Source: Pseudomonas sp. CFII64
GTDB taxonomy: Bacteria > Pseudomonadota > Gammaproteobacteria > Pseudomonadales > Pseudomonadaceae
Direction: 5' to 3'
Assembly (NCBI RefSeq): GCF_000416235.1
Contig: NZ_ATLO01000044.1
Location: forward strand, 21,297 to 85,296
DNA: 64,000 nucleotides
In this document: piece after piece, positions 17,691 through 27,021 of the stretch
How positions within the stretch are numbered: position 1 is the first letter of the stretch
Layout: every line of letters begins with the position of its first letter
Translations under genes and position numbers: made by a program
Notes under the pieces: model-generated
Seen by the model: only the letters and a program-made list of their open reading frames with translations
What the model was told of the DNA's origin: nothing
The model's database searches: none

Positions 17691-17780
17691 TGTAGGACCG
17701 GCTTTAGCCGGGAGGGCGGTAGGTCTGATGATGCAATTGCTGCGAATGTACCTGCCTCCTCCCGGCTAAAGCCGGTCATC
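17691..17780. repeat. REP-like inverted pair, family 1
   Basis: Facing units at 17691-17713 and 17757-17780 between two convergent genes; the right unit has lost the TCCTACG end. Confidence 0.8.
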
Positions 17781-17786
17781 CGGTAT

Positions 17787-18281
17787 CTACAGGTTCTTCA
17801 ACCACTGCGCCACATCAAACGACGGACACGCCTTGATGAACTCGTTCGGGGTGATTTTGCCGTCGCCGTTCTTGTCGGGTGACAGGTCGCGATGGCCCAG
17901 AATCCGCGCCTGCGGATAACGTGCCTTGAGTTTGCTCAGCAGGGCTTGCAGCGTGGCGAATTGTTCCGGGGTGAAGTTGTTCTCGGGCTTGTTGTTCGCA
18001 TCCACGCCGCCTGCCAGACAAATGCCGATGGAGTTAGCGTTGTGTCCGCGCACATGGGCGCCCATGGTGTGTTCCGGGCGACCGTTTTCCAGCTCGCCGT
18101 TGCGGCGGATGACGAAGTGGTAGCCGACAGTGTCGAAGCCGCGCTGGATATGCCATTGGGTGATGTCGCGCACGCCGATGTCGGCTGAGGCTTTGGTCGC
18201 CGAGCAGTGGACGACGATCAGATCAGTGCTGTCGCGATCCTTGAGAGTTGAGGTCGGATGGGTTGCTGTTGCCAGGTTCAT
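17787..18281 (-). CDS. N-acetylmuramoyl-L-alanine amidase (T7-lysozyme-like, amidase_2)
   Basis: 164 aa from the ATG at 18281, preceded by AAGGA; the longer reading from 18344 has no ribosome site. Zinc ligands of the PGRP/amidase_2 fold are visible: VVHCSAT, a middle HTMGAHVRGHN segment and LGHRDLSPD near the end, followed by CPSF. A DKNGDGKITPNEF stretch looks like an EF-hand/dockerin calcium loop. No signal peptide and no other phage genes nearby, so this is either a domesticated endolysin or a cytoplasmic recycling enzyme like AmpD. Confidence 0.88.
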   Translation of the reverse strand: MNLATATHPTSTLKDRDSTDLIVVHCSATKASADIGVRDITQWHIQRGFDTVGYHFVIRRNGELENGRPEHTMGAHVRGHNANSIGICLAGGVDANNKPENNFTPEQFATLQALLSKLKARYPQARILGHRDLSPDKNGDGKITPNEFIKACPSFDVAQWLKNL

Positions 18282-18385
18282 ACCTGCATTCCTTGCAAGA
18301 TTATTGGAACCTTGTAAGGAATACGCTTGGGACATAAGGCACAAGTCGGCTGCTTGCCTCGGCAGCCGACAGAGTTGTCAGCTCC

Positions 18386-20062
18386 TTATGTGGGAAATTG
18401 CAGCGCGTTGGTCAAGTCGCCCATTGGCGCCTGGCCACGCGCGATCATCGCGTTGTCCCGCTCCTGGAGGCCGTTGAGCTTTTCCAGGCCGTGAATACGT
18501 GTAATCAGACGCAGGATCGAGGCGGTGTCGTACACCGTGTGATCCACCGTGCCTTTGCGGGCGAACGGCGAAACCACCAACGCCGGCACGCGGGAGCCCG
18601 GTCCCCAGCGGTCGCCTTGGGGCGGCGCAACATGGTCCCACCAGCCGCCGTTTTCATCCACGGTGATGACGATCACCATGTTTGGCCATTGCGGGCTGTT
18701 GCGCAGCACCTTGATGACGCGGTCGATGTGCCGGTCGCCAGCGGCGATATCGGCGTAGCCGGCGTGCATGTTCAGATTGCCCTGCGGTTTGTAGAACGTG
18801 ACCGCCGGCAATTTCCCGGCTTCGGCGTCGGCGAGGAATTTATTGCTGCGCGATTCATCGCCAAGACCGCCATCGCGCAGGCGCTTGTTGCGTTCAGCCG
18901 GGTTCTGCGGACCTTGCTGGACGAAGTAGTTGAATGGCTGGTGGTGGTACTGAAAGTTGGGGATCTTCGGGATGCCGGTGGAATCCTTGAATTGGTCGAG
19001 GGTGACTTGCCAGGCACCGGCGTACCACGCCCAGTCGACATTTTTCTGGCTCAGCTTGTCGCCGATGTGTTCATGGCTTTGTGGCACCAGCACGTTAGGC
19101 AGGTCCGGTTTGGAGTAGTCCGGTTTTTCCGGGTCGCGCAGCCAGGTTGGCCAATACGGTGGGGCCAGCGTGTTGACGCCATAGCCGTCTGGCGTCAGCG
19201 CGCTGGGGCCGAATTGCGGTGGCCCGGTCATGGCGCTGGCGGGGGATTTCTCCAGCGGTTTGAGCCGTGTGTCGCGGGGGTTGTCGCTTTCCAGTGCGGC
19301 GATCTGCGATTTCGCCACTGAAGTTGCAGCGCTCGGATAGAACGGCGCAGTGGCTGCAACCAGGTACTGGTGGTTCAGGAAAGAGCCGCCGAAGGCGCCC
19401 TGAAAGAAGTTGTCGCACAGCACGAATTCCTTGGCGACGTCCCACAGGCGCAACGAATACTGGCTTTGCGCGTAATGGCCCATGGTCAAGCCGCCCGCAT
19501 CGGCCCAGGCGACGAAGCGGTCATTTTTGCCGCCGTTGATTTGCATCTGATTCTGATAGAACACATGCCACAAGTCCCTGGTCACCAGGCCGAACGGCAA
19601 GTCCTCGCCATCCAGTCCTTTGAGCGGGTAGGGTGCGTTGGTCAGGTTTTCCTGGAATTGGCCGCCAACCGGATAGGTGACGCCATCGACGGTCTGCGGT
19701 CCCACCTGCAACACGCCGCCCCAGGCGGGCGGCAGGCTTTGCAGCAGCGAGCCGTCACGATCACGCTGCTGATAATCCTCGGGCTTGAGCGCGGAGAGCG
19801 GCTTTTCCACCCCCGGATAGTTGCCGAACAGATTGTTGAAGCTGCGATTCTCGGCGTAAATCACCACCACGGTTTTCACGTTGTCGCTTAGTGCCTTGTC
19901 CAGCGCTGCGCCGCTGAGCGGTGGCATTGTCGCTGCAGTCCCAAGCGCGTCGGCTTTTACGTAGCTGCCAAGCGTCGCGCTGGCGCCCAACACGGCGACG
20001 CCGCCGAGGAAGCGCCGTCTGCTGACGTCGGGTTTGGTGGTGTCGTCCGGGTGGTCGCTCAT
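18386..20062 (-). CDS. Tat-exported AcpA/phospholipase C-family phosphoesterase
   Basis: 558 aa. Twin-arginine signal SRRRFLGGVAVLGASATLGS at residues 14-33 indicates export of a folded protein. The phosphoesterase (PF04185-type) domain starts with VVVIYAENRSFNNLFG, the conserved ENRSFD-like catalytic segment (here ENRSFN), and ends with TVDENGGWWDHVAPP, which carries metal ligands. Relatives are acid phosphatase AcpA and non-hemolytic phospholipase C. Likely hydrolyses phosphate esters in the periplasm. Substrate preference cannot be told from sequence. Confidence 0.88.
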   Translation of the reverse strand: MSDHPDDTTKPDVSRRRFLGGVAVLGASATLGSYVKADALGTAATMPPLSGAALDKALSDNVKTVVVIYAENRSFNNLFGNYPGVEKPLSALKPEDYQQRDRDGSLLQSLPPAWGGVLQVGPQTVDGVTYPVGGQFQENLTNAPYPLKGLDGEDLPFGLVTRDLWHVFYQNQMQINGGKNDRFVAWADAGGLTMGHYAQSQYSLRLWDVAKEFVLCDNFFQGAFGGSFLNHQYLVAATAPFYPSAATSVAKSQIAALESDNPRDTRLKPLEKSPASAMTGPPQFGPSALTPDGYGVNTLAPPYWPTWLRDPEKPDYSKPDLPNVLVPQSHEHIGDKLSQKNVDWAWYAGAWQVTLDQFKDSTGIPKIPNFQYHHQPFNYFVQQGPQNPAERNKRLRDGGLGDESRSNKFLADAEAGKLPAVTFYKPQGNLNMHAGYADIAAGDRHIDRVIKVLRNSPQWPNMVIVITVDENGGWWDHVAPPQGDRWGPGSRVPALVVSPFARKGTVDHTVYDTASILRLITRIHGLEKLNGLQERDNAMIARGQAPMGDLTNALQFPT

Positions 20063-20129
20063 GCTGATGGATGCTCGCTGCGAAAGTGTTGCAGGATGTT
20101 TCGCAGGAGCCTAGCGAGGCTGTATGACG

Positions 20130-20900
20130 TTATTGCGACAGTGAGATGCCCGCTGCGGGCAAGGGCGCGGTGTATTTATCGATGATGCGCTGCAACTCGC
20201 CGGATACCGACATGCGCACTAGCACGCGCAACAGGCGCTGCACCGGAATATCCGGATCGTTGCGCACAATGCAGCCTGCCGGTTGCTCGGTAAGTTGAGT
20301 CACGGCGCGCAGCGGTGGGTCGCCGGGATTGTTGCGGTTGTACCAGTCCAGAGCCATTTTATTGGCCACTGCATATTGATAGCGCCCGACCGCCAGTTTC
20401 TTCAGGACCTGGTCCTGGTTACGGGCGTCTTCGCGAATCAGTTCTTGGCGGTTGAAGAAGGGTTGCAGCACCGGATAGCTATAACCCAGGACTGCACCGA
20501 CCACTTCGCCCGGCGGGAGTTGTGCGGGCCCGGTGATGCTGCGGTCTTGATTCACGGTGACCAGCACGTCGCGCTGGATCAGGATCGGCAGGCTCCAGGT
20601 GTAATCCCCCGAAAGCCCCGCCGTCCAGGCCTGCGCCGCGTAGCACCGGACATTGACTTCGCCGCGCTCCAGCGCCGCCTGAACGCGCAGTCGGGGCAGC
20701 ACGTGATATTCGGCAGTACGCCCGACCTGCGCCGCGAGGCTCTGCATGATGTCGAACAGAATCCCGTCATTGGGCTGGTTGTTGACGATATTCACCAGCG
20801 GCATTGACCAGCTGTCGGCGATAGAGAAGCGCAGGGGCGTCTCAGCGGCGAAGCTGGAACTGGAAACCACCAGCAAAATGCTCAAGACCAGTTCGCGCAT
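20130..20900 (-). CDS. Periplasmic solute-binding protein (SBP family 3-like)
   Basis: 256 aa with a clear signal peptide (MRELVLSILLVVSSSSFAAE, cut after SFA). The rest fits amino-acid-type binding proteins: early LRFSIADSW, NDGILFDIMQSLA and a closing helix LRVLVRMSVSGELQRIIDKY. No ABC permease or ATPase adjoins, so it may be an orphan receptor. GAAGG stands before the start. Confidence 0.8.
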   Translation of the reverse strand: MRELVLSILLVVSSSSFAAETPLRFSIADSWSMPLVNIVNNQPNDGILFDIMQSLAAQVGRTAEYHVLPRLRVQAALERGEVNVRCYAAQAWTAGLSGDYTWSLPILIQRDVLVTVNQDRSITGPAQLPPGEVVGAVLGYSYPVLQPFFNRQELIREDARNQDQVLKKLAVGRYQYAVANKMALDWYNRNNPGDPPLRAVTQLTEQPAGCIVRNDPDIPVQRLLRVLVRMSVSGELQRIIDKYTAPLPAAGISLSQ

Positions 20901-21064
20901 GCAGCCTTCAGGGTGAGCAATATGAGGCTGATAATAGCCAGCTTATCGGCCGATGTGACATTCATTTGAGGGGCAAGGGAAGATAAGAAATGACACCAGA
21001 TGCAATTTTGCCCCTGCTCCGCTAGCATTAGCGGTCTTCCGCTTCCCAGTTGCGACGGTTTTCG

Positions 21065-23179
21065 ATGAGTTATCAGGTTCTTGCACGTAAATGGCGTCCG
21101 CGCTCGTTTCGCGAAATGGTCGGCCAGACTCATGTGTTGAAGGCCCTGATCAATGCGCTGGACAGTCAGCGGCTGCACCATGCCTATCTGTTCACCGGCA
21201 CGCGCGGGGTGGGTAAAACAACGATAGCGCGGATCATAGCCAAATGCCTGAACTGCGAAACCGGCATTACTTCGACGCCGTGTGGGGTGTGTTCGGTATG
21301 CCGGGAAATCGATGAAGGCCGCTTTGTCGACCTGATCGAAATCGACGCCGCCAGCCGCACCAAGGTCGAGGACACCCGTGAACTGCTGGATAACGTGCAG
21401 TACGCGCCCAGTCGCGGACGCTTCAAGGTCTATCTGATCGACGAAGTGCACATGCTGTCCAGTCATTCGTTCAACGCACTGCTCAAGACCCTCGAAGAGC
21501 CGCCGCCGTACGTCAAATTCATTCTGGCGACCACTGATCCGCAAAAACTGCCGGCAACGATCCTCTCGCGCTGCCTGCAGTTCTCGCTGAAGAACATGAC
21601 CCCTGAGCGCGTGGTCGAGCATCTGACTCACGTGCTCAGCGTGGAAAACGTGCCATTCGAAGACGATGCGCTGTGGCTGCTGGGTCGCGCCGCCGATGGT
21701 TCGATGCGCGATGCCATGAGCCTGACCGATCAAGCGATTGCCTTCGGTGAAGGTAAAGTCATGGCCACCGACGTGCGCGCCATGCTCGGAACGCTGGATC
21801 ATGGTCAGGTGTTCGACGTCCTGACCGCGTTGATCGATGGCGACGCCCGCAGTTTGCTGGAAGCGGTGCGCCATCTCTCCGAGCAGGGCCCGGACTGGAA
21901 CGGCGTGCTCTCGGAAATTCTCAATGTGCTGCACCGCGTCGCCATCGCCCAGGCACTGCCCGAAGCGATCGATAACGGGCATGGTGATCGTGATCGCGTA
22001 CTGGCGCTGGCCCAGGCGTTGCCCGCCGAAGACGTACAGTTTTATTACCAGATGGGCCTGATCGGCCGTCGCGATCTGCCTCTGGCGCCTGATCCGCGCG
22101 GCGGCTTTGAAATGGTCCTGCTGCGCATGCTGGCGTTCCGGCCTGCGGACAGTCTGGATGCGCCGAGACAGCCGTTAAAGTCAGTGGGGATCAATCAGGC
22201 CACAGTTGATTCCCGACCAACAGTGGCCGGTGCGGCAATTGTCGCACCGGTAATAACGGCTTCTGCTGTCGTTCCCGTGCTTGAGCCTGTGGTTGAAAAA
22301 CCAGCTGCAGCGGTGATCGAAGCTGCGCCCGCGCCAGAAGTTGACCTGCCGTGGAACGAGCCCAAGGCAGCGCCGCCAGCCATAGAACTGGCGGAAGAGA
22401 TTCAGACCGACCCGGAAGCCGAGCCCGCTCCCGTTCAGGAATCCGTTCCGGAACCGGTGCTCGATACCGTGGCCGAGCAGCCCGAGCAGCCCGAGCTGAC
22501 GCCGATGCCGACTCCGGCACCCGCGACACCGGTGCCTGATGCGCCTGAAGTTGCAACAGCGCCGCCAGAGATCGCGGCCATGGAAGCGATCCCGCAGCAC
22601 GCCTACGTGCCTGCGCCCATGGATCGCGACGACGAACCGCCGATGGACGACGATTATGTCGAGCCGGATGTGGATATCGATCCGGCGTCCTACAGTTATC
22701 TTGACGAGCTGGCGCACGAAAGCGTCGCCGAAGAGGTCGAAACAGAACCGGCTCCGGCATTGAATCCGGCAACCGGTCTGGCGCTGGAATGGCTGCAGAT
22801 GTTCCTCAAACTGCCGATTTCGGGCATGACGGGCAGCATCGCCGCCAACTGTACGTTGATCGCAATGGACGGCGACGATTGGCTGCTGCATCTGGACCCT
22901 GCGCACAGCGCGCTGTACAACGCGACTCAGCATCGTCGCCTGAACGACGCGTTGAATCAGTTCAGCGGCCGGACCCTCAACTTGCGTGTCGAGTTGATCA
23001 AGCCTGAGCAGGAAACCCCGGCCCAGGCAGCTTCGCGTCTGCGCGGCGAGCGTCAACGGCAGGCCGAGGCGTCGATCCACGGTGATCCGTTCATCCAGCA
23101 GATGCTGCAACAGTTTGGCGCGGTGATCCGGGAGGATACGATTAAACCTGTAGATGCCCCGGTGGCTCAGACTCTTTAA
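21065..23179 (+). CDS. dnaX: DNA polymerase III subunits gamma/tau
   Basis: 704 aa from the ATG at 21065 (MSYQVLARKWRPRSF is the universal N-terminus; an in-frame start 15 bases upstream is ignored). Clamp-loader ATPase: Walker A GTRGVGK at 45-51, zinc cysteines 64, 73, 76 and 79, Walker B LIDEVH at 124-129. A proline/glutamate-rich linker spans about 380-570, followed by the tau-specific C-terminal domains that bind DnaB and polymerase alpha. No canonical A-AAA-AAG slippery site was found; the only A-run in the linker is GAAAAA at 22295. Confidence 0.97.
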   Translation: MSYQVLARKWRPRSFREMVGQTHVLKALINALDSQRLHHAYLFTGTRGVGKTTIARIIAKCLNCETGITSTPCGVCSVCREIDEGRFVDLIEIDAASRTKVEDTRELLDNVQYAPSRGRFKVYLIDEVHMLSSHSFNALLKTLEEPPPYVKFILATTDPQKLPATILSRCLQFSLKNMTPERVVEHLTHVLSVENVPFEDDALWLLGRAADGSMRDAMSLTDQAIAFGEGKVMATDVRAMLGTLDHGQVFDVLTALIDGDARSLLEAVRHLSEQGPDWNGVLSEILNVLHRVAIAQALPEAIDNGHGDRDRVLALAQALPAEDVQFYYQMGLIGRRDLPLAPDPRGGFEMVLLRMLAFRPADSLDAPRQPLKSVGINQATVDSRPTVAGAAIVAPVITASAVVPVLEPVVEKPAAAVIEAAPAPEVDLPWNEPKAAPPAIELAEEIQTDPEAEPAPVQESVPEPVLDTVAEQPEQPELTPMPTPAPATPVPDAPEVATAPPEIAAMEAIPQHAYVPAPMDRDDEPPMDDDYVEPDVDIDPASYSYLDELAHESVAEEVETEPAPALNPATGLALEWLQMFLKLPISGMTGSIAANCTLIAMDGDDWLLHLDPAHSALYNATQHRRLNDALNQFSGRTLNLRVELIKPEQETPAQAASRLRGERQRQAEASIHGDPFIQQMLQQFGAVIREDTIKPVDAPVAQTL

Positions 23180-23243
23180 CAGACAGCGTGGCGCCCAACT
23201 GTGCCGCGTCAGATAACTACATCGATTTGCGAGGAGATATCCC

Positions 23244-23570
23244 ATGATGAAAGGTGGCATGGCCGGCCTGATGAAGCAGGCACAGCAGATGCAGGAAAAA
23301 ATGGCCAAGATGCAGGAAGAATTGGCCAACGCCGAAGTGACCGGCCAATCAGGCGCAGGCCTGGTGAGCGTGGTGATGACCGGTCGCCATGACGTCAAGC
23401 GCATCAATCTGGATGACAGCCTGATGCAGGAAGACAAGGAAGTACTGGAAGACCTGATCGCCGCCGCCGTCAACGACGCGGTGCGCAAGATCGAACAGGC
23501 CAGCCAGGAAAAAACCGCAGGCATGACGGCTGGCATGCAATTGCCGCCAGGCATGAAACTGCCGTTCTGA
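23244..23570 (+). CDS. ybaB: YbaB/EbfC nucleoid-associated protein
   Basis: 108 aa, methionine- and glutamine-rich N-terminal helix (GLMKQAQQMQEKMAKMQEEL), then the beta sheet with MTGRHDVKRINLDDSLM. Family members form tweezer-like dimers that bind DNA; almost always encoded between dnaX and recR. AGGAGAT precedes the start. Here recR is separated from it by a CurA-like gene. Confidence 0.95.
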   Translation: MMKGGMAGLMKQAQQMQEKMAKMQEELANAEVTGQSGAGLVSVVMTGRHDVKRINLDDSLMQEDKEVLEDLIAAAVNDAVRKIEQASQEKTAGMTAGMQLPPGMKLPF

Positions 23571-23587
23571 TTGAACCCGCGTGTCGA

Positions 23588-23620
23588 AAATGCCAGGCCC
23601 AGTGCCTGGCATTTTTGTTT
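23588..23620 (+). terminator. Rho-independent terminator after ybaB
   Basis: AATGCCAGGC / GCCTGGCATT, 5-base loop CCAGT, followed by TTTTTGTTT. Confidence 0.85.
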
Positions 23621-23727
23621 CTGCGTGACGTGTAACGGGCTGGCGCAGGCTAATCCGACCGAACGCTGGCCCTGCACGACGGTCTGCTCTGCATACCCGT
23701 GGAAATCATCACCAAGGAATCCCTGCG

Positions 23728-24762
23728 ATGACCCAAGAATTAATCCTCAATCAGCGCATCGTGCTGGCCTCGCGTCCGAACGGTGCGCCAACCCCGGAAA
23801 ACTTTCGTCTTGAGCGTGAAGCACTGCCCGATCTGGAAGACGGTCAGGTGCAACTGCGCACACTTTATCTGTCGCTGGATCCGTACATGCGCGGCCGCAT
23901 GAGCGACGCGCCGTCCTACGCCGATCCGGTGGAAATCGACGCCGTCATGGAAGGTGGCGCGGTGAGCGTGGTCGAGCAGTCGCGTAATCCTGACTTCAAG
24001 CCGGGCGACCTGGTGGTCGGTCAGACCGGCTGGCAGACCCACAGCATCAGTGACGGCACGTTGCTGCAATCGGTGCCCAAAGGCCTGCCCAGTGAATCGA
24101 TGGCGGTGGGCGTGCTGGGCATGCCCGGCATGACCGCGTACATGGGGCTGATGGACATCGGCAAGCCCAAAGCCGGGGAAACCCTGGTGGTGGCAGCGGC
24201 GTCCGGCGCAGTGGGTTCCGTGGTGGGGCAGGTGGCCAGGTTGCAGGGTTTGCGGGTCGTGGGGGTCGCAGGCGGTGCCGAGAAGTGCCGCTATGTCGTC
24301 GATGAGCTGGGTTTCGACGCCTGTATCGATCACAAGAGCGAGCATTTTGCCGAAGAACTCAAGCAAGCCTGCGGCAACGGTATCGATATTTACTTCGAAC
24401 TGGTCGGCGGCAAAGTCTTTGATGCGGTATTGCCGCTGCTCAATCCGCGAGCGCGCATTCCTCTGTGCGGCGTGATTGCCCAGTACAACGCGCAAGGCGT
24501 TTCGGAAGGTGAGAATAAGCTTCCGTTGCTGATGCGCACGCTGCTGACCAAGCGCGCGCTGATGCAGGGCTTTATCGTCTATGAAGCCTATGGCCATCGC
24601 CGTGACGAGTTCATCACCGAAATGCTGCCGCTGGTGACTGACGGCAAGGTGAAGTTTCGCGAGGATGTGGTGGAAGGTCTGGAGCAGGCTCCGGAGGCCT
24701 TCATCGGTTTGCTCGAAGGGCGCAACTTCGGCAAGTTGGTGATCAAGGTTTCCAACGCGTGA
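23728..24762 (+). CDS. NADP-dependent oxidoreductase, CurA/prostaglandin-reductase type
   Basis: 344 aa medium-chain dehydrogenase without zinc ligands. Family marks are SLDPYMRGRM near the N-terminus, GMPGMTAYMGL and the Rossmann motif AASGAVGSVVGQVA. Relatives reduce alkenal/one double bonds with NADPH (curcumin reductase CurA, leukotriene B4 dehydrogenase). It interrupts the normal ybaB-recR pair, with its own gap on both sides, so it is probably a separate transcription unit. Physiological substrate unknown. Confidence 0.88.
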   Translation: MTQELILNQRIVLASRPNGAPTPENFRLEREALPDLEDGQVQLRTLYLSLDPYMRGRMSDAPSYADPVEIDAVMEGGAVSVVEQSRNPDFKPGDLVVGQTGWQTHSISDGTLLQSVPKGLPSESMAVGVLGMPGMTAYMGLMDIGKPKAGETLVVAAASGAVGSVVGQVARLQGLRVVGVAGGAEKCRYVVDELGFDACIDHKSEHFAEELKQACGNGIDIYFELVGGKVFDAVLPLLNPRARIPLCGVIAQYNAQGVSEGENKLPLLMRTLLTKRALMQGFIVYEAYGHRRDEFITEMLPLVTDGKVKFREDVVEGLEQAPEAFIGLLEGRNFGKLVIKVSNA

Positions 24763-24825
24763 ATTGACGCTGCCTACAGGGCGCGGGTATAAACCGCGTC
24801 TTGTGTTTTTGTCGGACCTTTCCTC

Positions 24826-25428
24826 ATGAGCTTCAGCCCACTGATTCGCCAGTTGATCGACGCCTTGCGCACCTTGCCGGGTGTCGGCCAGAAGACCGCG
24901 CAACGTATGGCGCTGCAACTGCTTGAGCGCGACCGCAGCGGAGGCTCGCGTCTGGCGCTGGCATTGAGCCAGGCGATGGAAGGCGTCGGCCATTGCCGGT
25001 TGTGCCGTACGCTCACCGAAGACGACCTCTGCCCGCAATGCGCCGACGTGCGTCGCGACGATACGCTGCTGTGCGTGGTCGAAGGCCCGATGGACGTGTA
25101 TGCGGTGGAGCAGACGGGCTTTCGCGGACGCTATTTCGTGCTCAAGGGCCACCTTTCGCCGCTCGACGGCCTGGGGCCGGAAGCCATCGGCATTCCGCAA
25201 TTGCTGACGCGCATCACCGAGCAAGGCACCTTCACCGAAGTCATCCTGGCCACCAACCCCACAGTGGAAGGTGAAGCCACGGCGCATTACATCGCGCAGC
25301 TGCTTGCCAACAAGGGCCTGATCACCTCCCGCATCGCCCATGGCGTACCGCTGGGTGGCGAGCTGGAGCTGGTGGACGGCGGCACGTTGGCGCATTCGTT
25401 TGCGGGGCGTAAGCCGATAGCGTTGTAG
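24826..25428 (+). CDS. recR: Recombination protein RecR
   Basis: 200 aa. N-terminal helix-hairpin-helix (LRTLPGVGQKTAQRMAL), four-cysteine zinc finger C57, C60, C69, C72, TOPRIM domain (LLCVVEGPMDVYAVE, LATNPTVEGEAT) and C-terminal Walker-like segment ending ELVDGGTLAHSF. Works with RecF/RecO to load RecA at gaps. No strong SD sequence before the ATG. Confidence 0.97.
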   Translation: MSFSPLIRQLIDALRTLPGVGQKTAQRMALQLLERDRSGGSRLALALSQAMEGVGHCRLCRTLTEDDLCPQCADVRRDDTLLCVVEGPMDVYAVEQTGFRGRYFVLKGHLSPLDGLGPEAIGIPQLLTRITEQGTFTEVILATNPTVEGEATAHYIAQLLANKGLITSRIAHGVPLGGELELVDGGTLAHSFAGRKPIAL

Positions 25429-25442
25429 TTCGCCTGGTATCC

Positions 25443-25495
25443 GTTGGAGCGAGGCTTGCCCGCGAAGGCGTGTTCGCGGGCAAGCCTCGCTCCAA
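25443..25495. repeat. REP-like inverted pair, family 2
   Basis: Two facing units almost back to back (GTTGGAGCGAGGCTTGCCCG then inverse), forming one long hairpin between convergent recR and apt. Confidence 0.85.
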
Positions 25496-25508
25496 TGGTA
25501 TGACCTCG

Positions 25509-26054
25509 TTACTCGGCCAAACCAAACTCGGTCAGGCAGAACGTCGGGATCTGCATGGCTTGCAGGCGTTGTGAGCCGCCCAGTTCAGGCAGGTCGATAA
25601 TCGCTGCGGCTTCATGGATTTCGGCACCCATGCGGCGGATCAGGTTGGCTGCCGCTATCAAGGTGCCGCCAGTCGCGATCAGGTCATCGAACATCACCAC
25701 TGAATCGCCTTCACACAGGCTGTCTGCGTGAACTTCCAGGTACGCCTGGCCGTATTCGGTCTGGTACGCCTCGGACAAGACGTCGGCAGGCAGCTTGCCT
25801 TGCTTGCGGAACAGGATCAACGGTTTGTTGAGCTCGTAGGCGATGATCGAGCCGATCAGAAAGCCCCGGGCATCCATCGCGCCGATGTGCGTGAAGTCGG
25901 CGTCGATGTAGCGCTGGACGAAGCTGTCCATGATCAGGCGCGTGGCCTTGGGCGACTGGAACAGCGGGGTAATGTCCCGAAAGATGACGCCTGGCTTGGG
26001 AAAGTCCACAACCGGGCGGATCAGGGATTTGAAGTTGAATTCGTCGACAGTCAT
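25509..26054 (-). CDS. apt: Adenine phosphoribosyltransferase
   Basis: 181 aa. Converts adenine and PRPP to AMP (purine salvage). The PRPP-binding motif VVMFDDLIATGGTL is clear, as are FPKPGVIFRDITPL at the N-terminus and ARGFLIGS. Placed next to anr as in other pseudomonads. Confidence 0.97.
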   Translation of the reverse strand: MTVDEFNFKSLIRPVVDFPKPGVIFRDITPLFQSPKATRLIMDSFVQRYIDADFTHIGAMDARGFLIGSIIAYELNKPLILFRKQGKLPADVLSEAYQTEYGQAYLEVHADSLCEGDSVVMFDDLIATGGTLIAAANLIRRMGAEIHEAAAIIDLPELGGSQRLQAMQIPTFCLTEFGLAE

Positions 26055-26132
26055 AAAAGGTGATCCAGGGCAGGGGTGAATAGCGCGTCTAGTCTATCGC
26101 CGCGCGCTCTGGATCGCACTCTTGCAACCTGT

Positions 26133-26867
26133 TCAGCTTTCGATAGCGCCGCCAGCCAGCGCGCACAGCTGGATCGGATCGAGAATCCGGATTTCCTTGC
26201 CTTCGGCCGCAATCAGTTCGTTCTGCTGGAAGCGCGTGAACACCCGGGACACGGTTTCCACCGCCAGGCCCAGGTGATTGCCGATTTCGTTACGCGACAT
26301 GCTCAGGCGGAACTGGTTGGCCGAGAAACCCCGTGCGCGGAAGCGGGCGGACAGGTTGACGAGGAACGTCGCGATGCGTTCATCGGCGGTTTTCTTCGAC
26401 AACAGCAGCATCATTTGCTGATCGTCGCGAATCTCCCGGCTCATGACCCGCATCAACTGGCGACGCAGCTGCGGCAACTGCACCGACAGTTCATCCAGGC
26501 GTTCGAACGGAATTTCACAGACGGATGTGGTTTCCAGCGCTTGTGCCGATACCGGGTAAGCCTCTGAATCCATGCCCGACATGCCCACCAGTTCGCTGGG
26601 CAGATGGAAGCCGGTCAGTTGTTCTTCACCGCCGTCGCTGATACTGAACGTCTTCAGCGCGCCGGAGCGTACGGCGTATACCGAGACAAAGGTGTCGCCC
26701 TGACGGAACAGGAACTCACCTTTTTTCAACGGGCGGCCACGCTTGACGATTTGGTCAAGCGCGTCCATGTCTTCGAGGTTCAAGGAAAGTGGCAGGCAAA
26801 GGGGCGCCAGGCTACAATCCTTGCAGTGAGCCTGGGTATGAGCACGCAACTTGACTGGCTCGGACAT
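26133..26867 (-). CDS. anr: Anaerobic regulator ANR (FNR family)
   Basis: 244 aa from ATG 26867, after AAGGATTAAACC; the reading from 26894 adds nine residues not found in ANR. Cysteines 15, 18, 24 and 116 match the four ligands of the oxygen-sensitive [4Fe-4S] cluster. cNMP-like beta barrel, long dimer helix and C-terminal helix-turn-helix with SRNEIGNHLGLAVETVSRVF, whose E/S/R contacts recognise TTGAT-N4-ATCAA. Matching sites stand before hemN (28973) and ccoG (34675). It switches on microaerobic respiration and heme synthesis at low oxygen. Confidence 0.97.
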   Translation of the reverse strand: MSEPVKLRAHTQAHCKDCSLAPLCLPLSLNLEDMDALDQIVKRGRPLKKGEFLFRQGDTFVSVYAVRSGALKTFSISDGGEEQLTGFHLPSELVGMSGMDSEAYPVSAQALETTSVCEIPFERLDELSVQLPQLRRQLMRVMSREIRDDQQMMLLLSKKTADERIATFLVNLSARFRARGFSANQFRLSMSRNEIGNHLGLAVETVSRVFTRFQQNELIAAEGKEIRILDPIQLCALAGGAIES

Positions 26868-27021
26868 TGGTTTAATCCTTGTGGGAAAACACACATAAGT
26901 TATAAGGGTAACTCAGTGGCAGCGCATCCGGCCAGCGCCATTACAAGGCCTGGCATCAAGCTTTGGCTGATCGGGCCGATAGTTCTGGGATCATTGGCAT
27001 TCCGATCAGGGGTTTACACTC

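Noticed and set aside
16081..20062. Prophage remnant suggested by the T7-like amidase
   Set aside because: No integrase, capsid, tail, att site or composition change; neighbours are ordinary chromosomal genes.
22295..22300. Programmed -1 frameshift in dnaX at GAAAAA
   Set aside because: No A-AAA-AAG heptamer or clear stem follows; slipping would need a single-tRNA shift. A truncated form of about 424 residues would result, but evidence is too weak.
26895..26920. AGTTA...TAACT inverted repeat before anr
   Set aside because: Short and AT-rich; not similar to the ANR consensus. Likely chance or part of the promoter.
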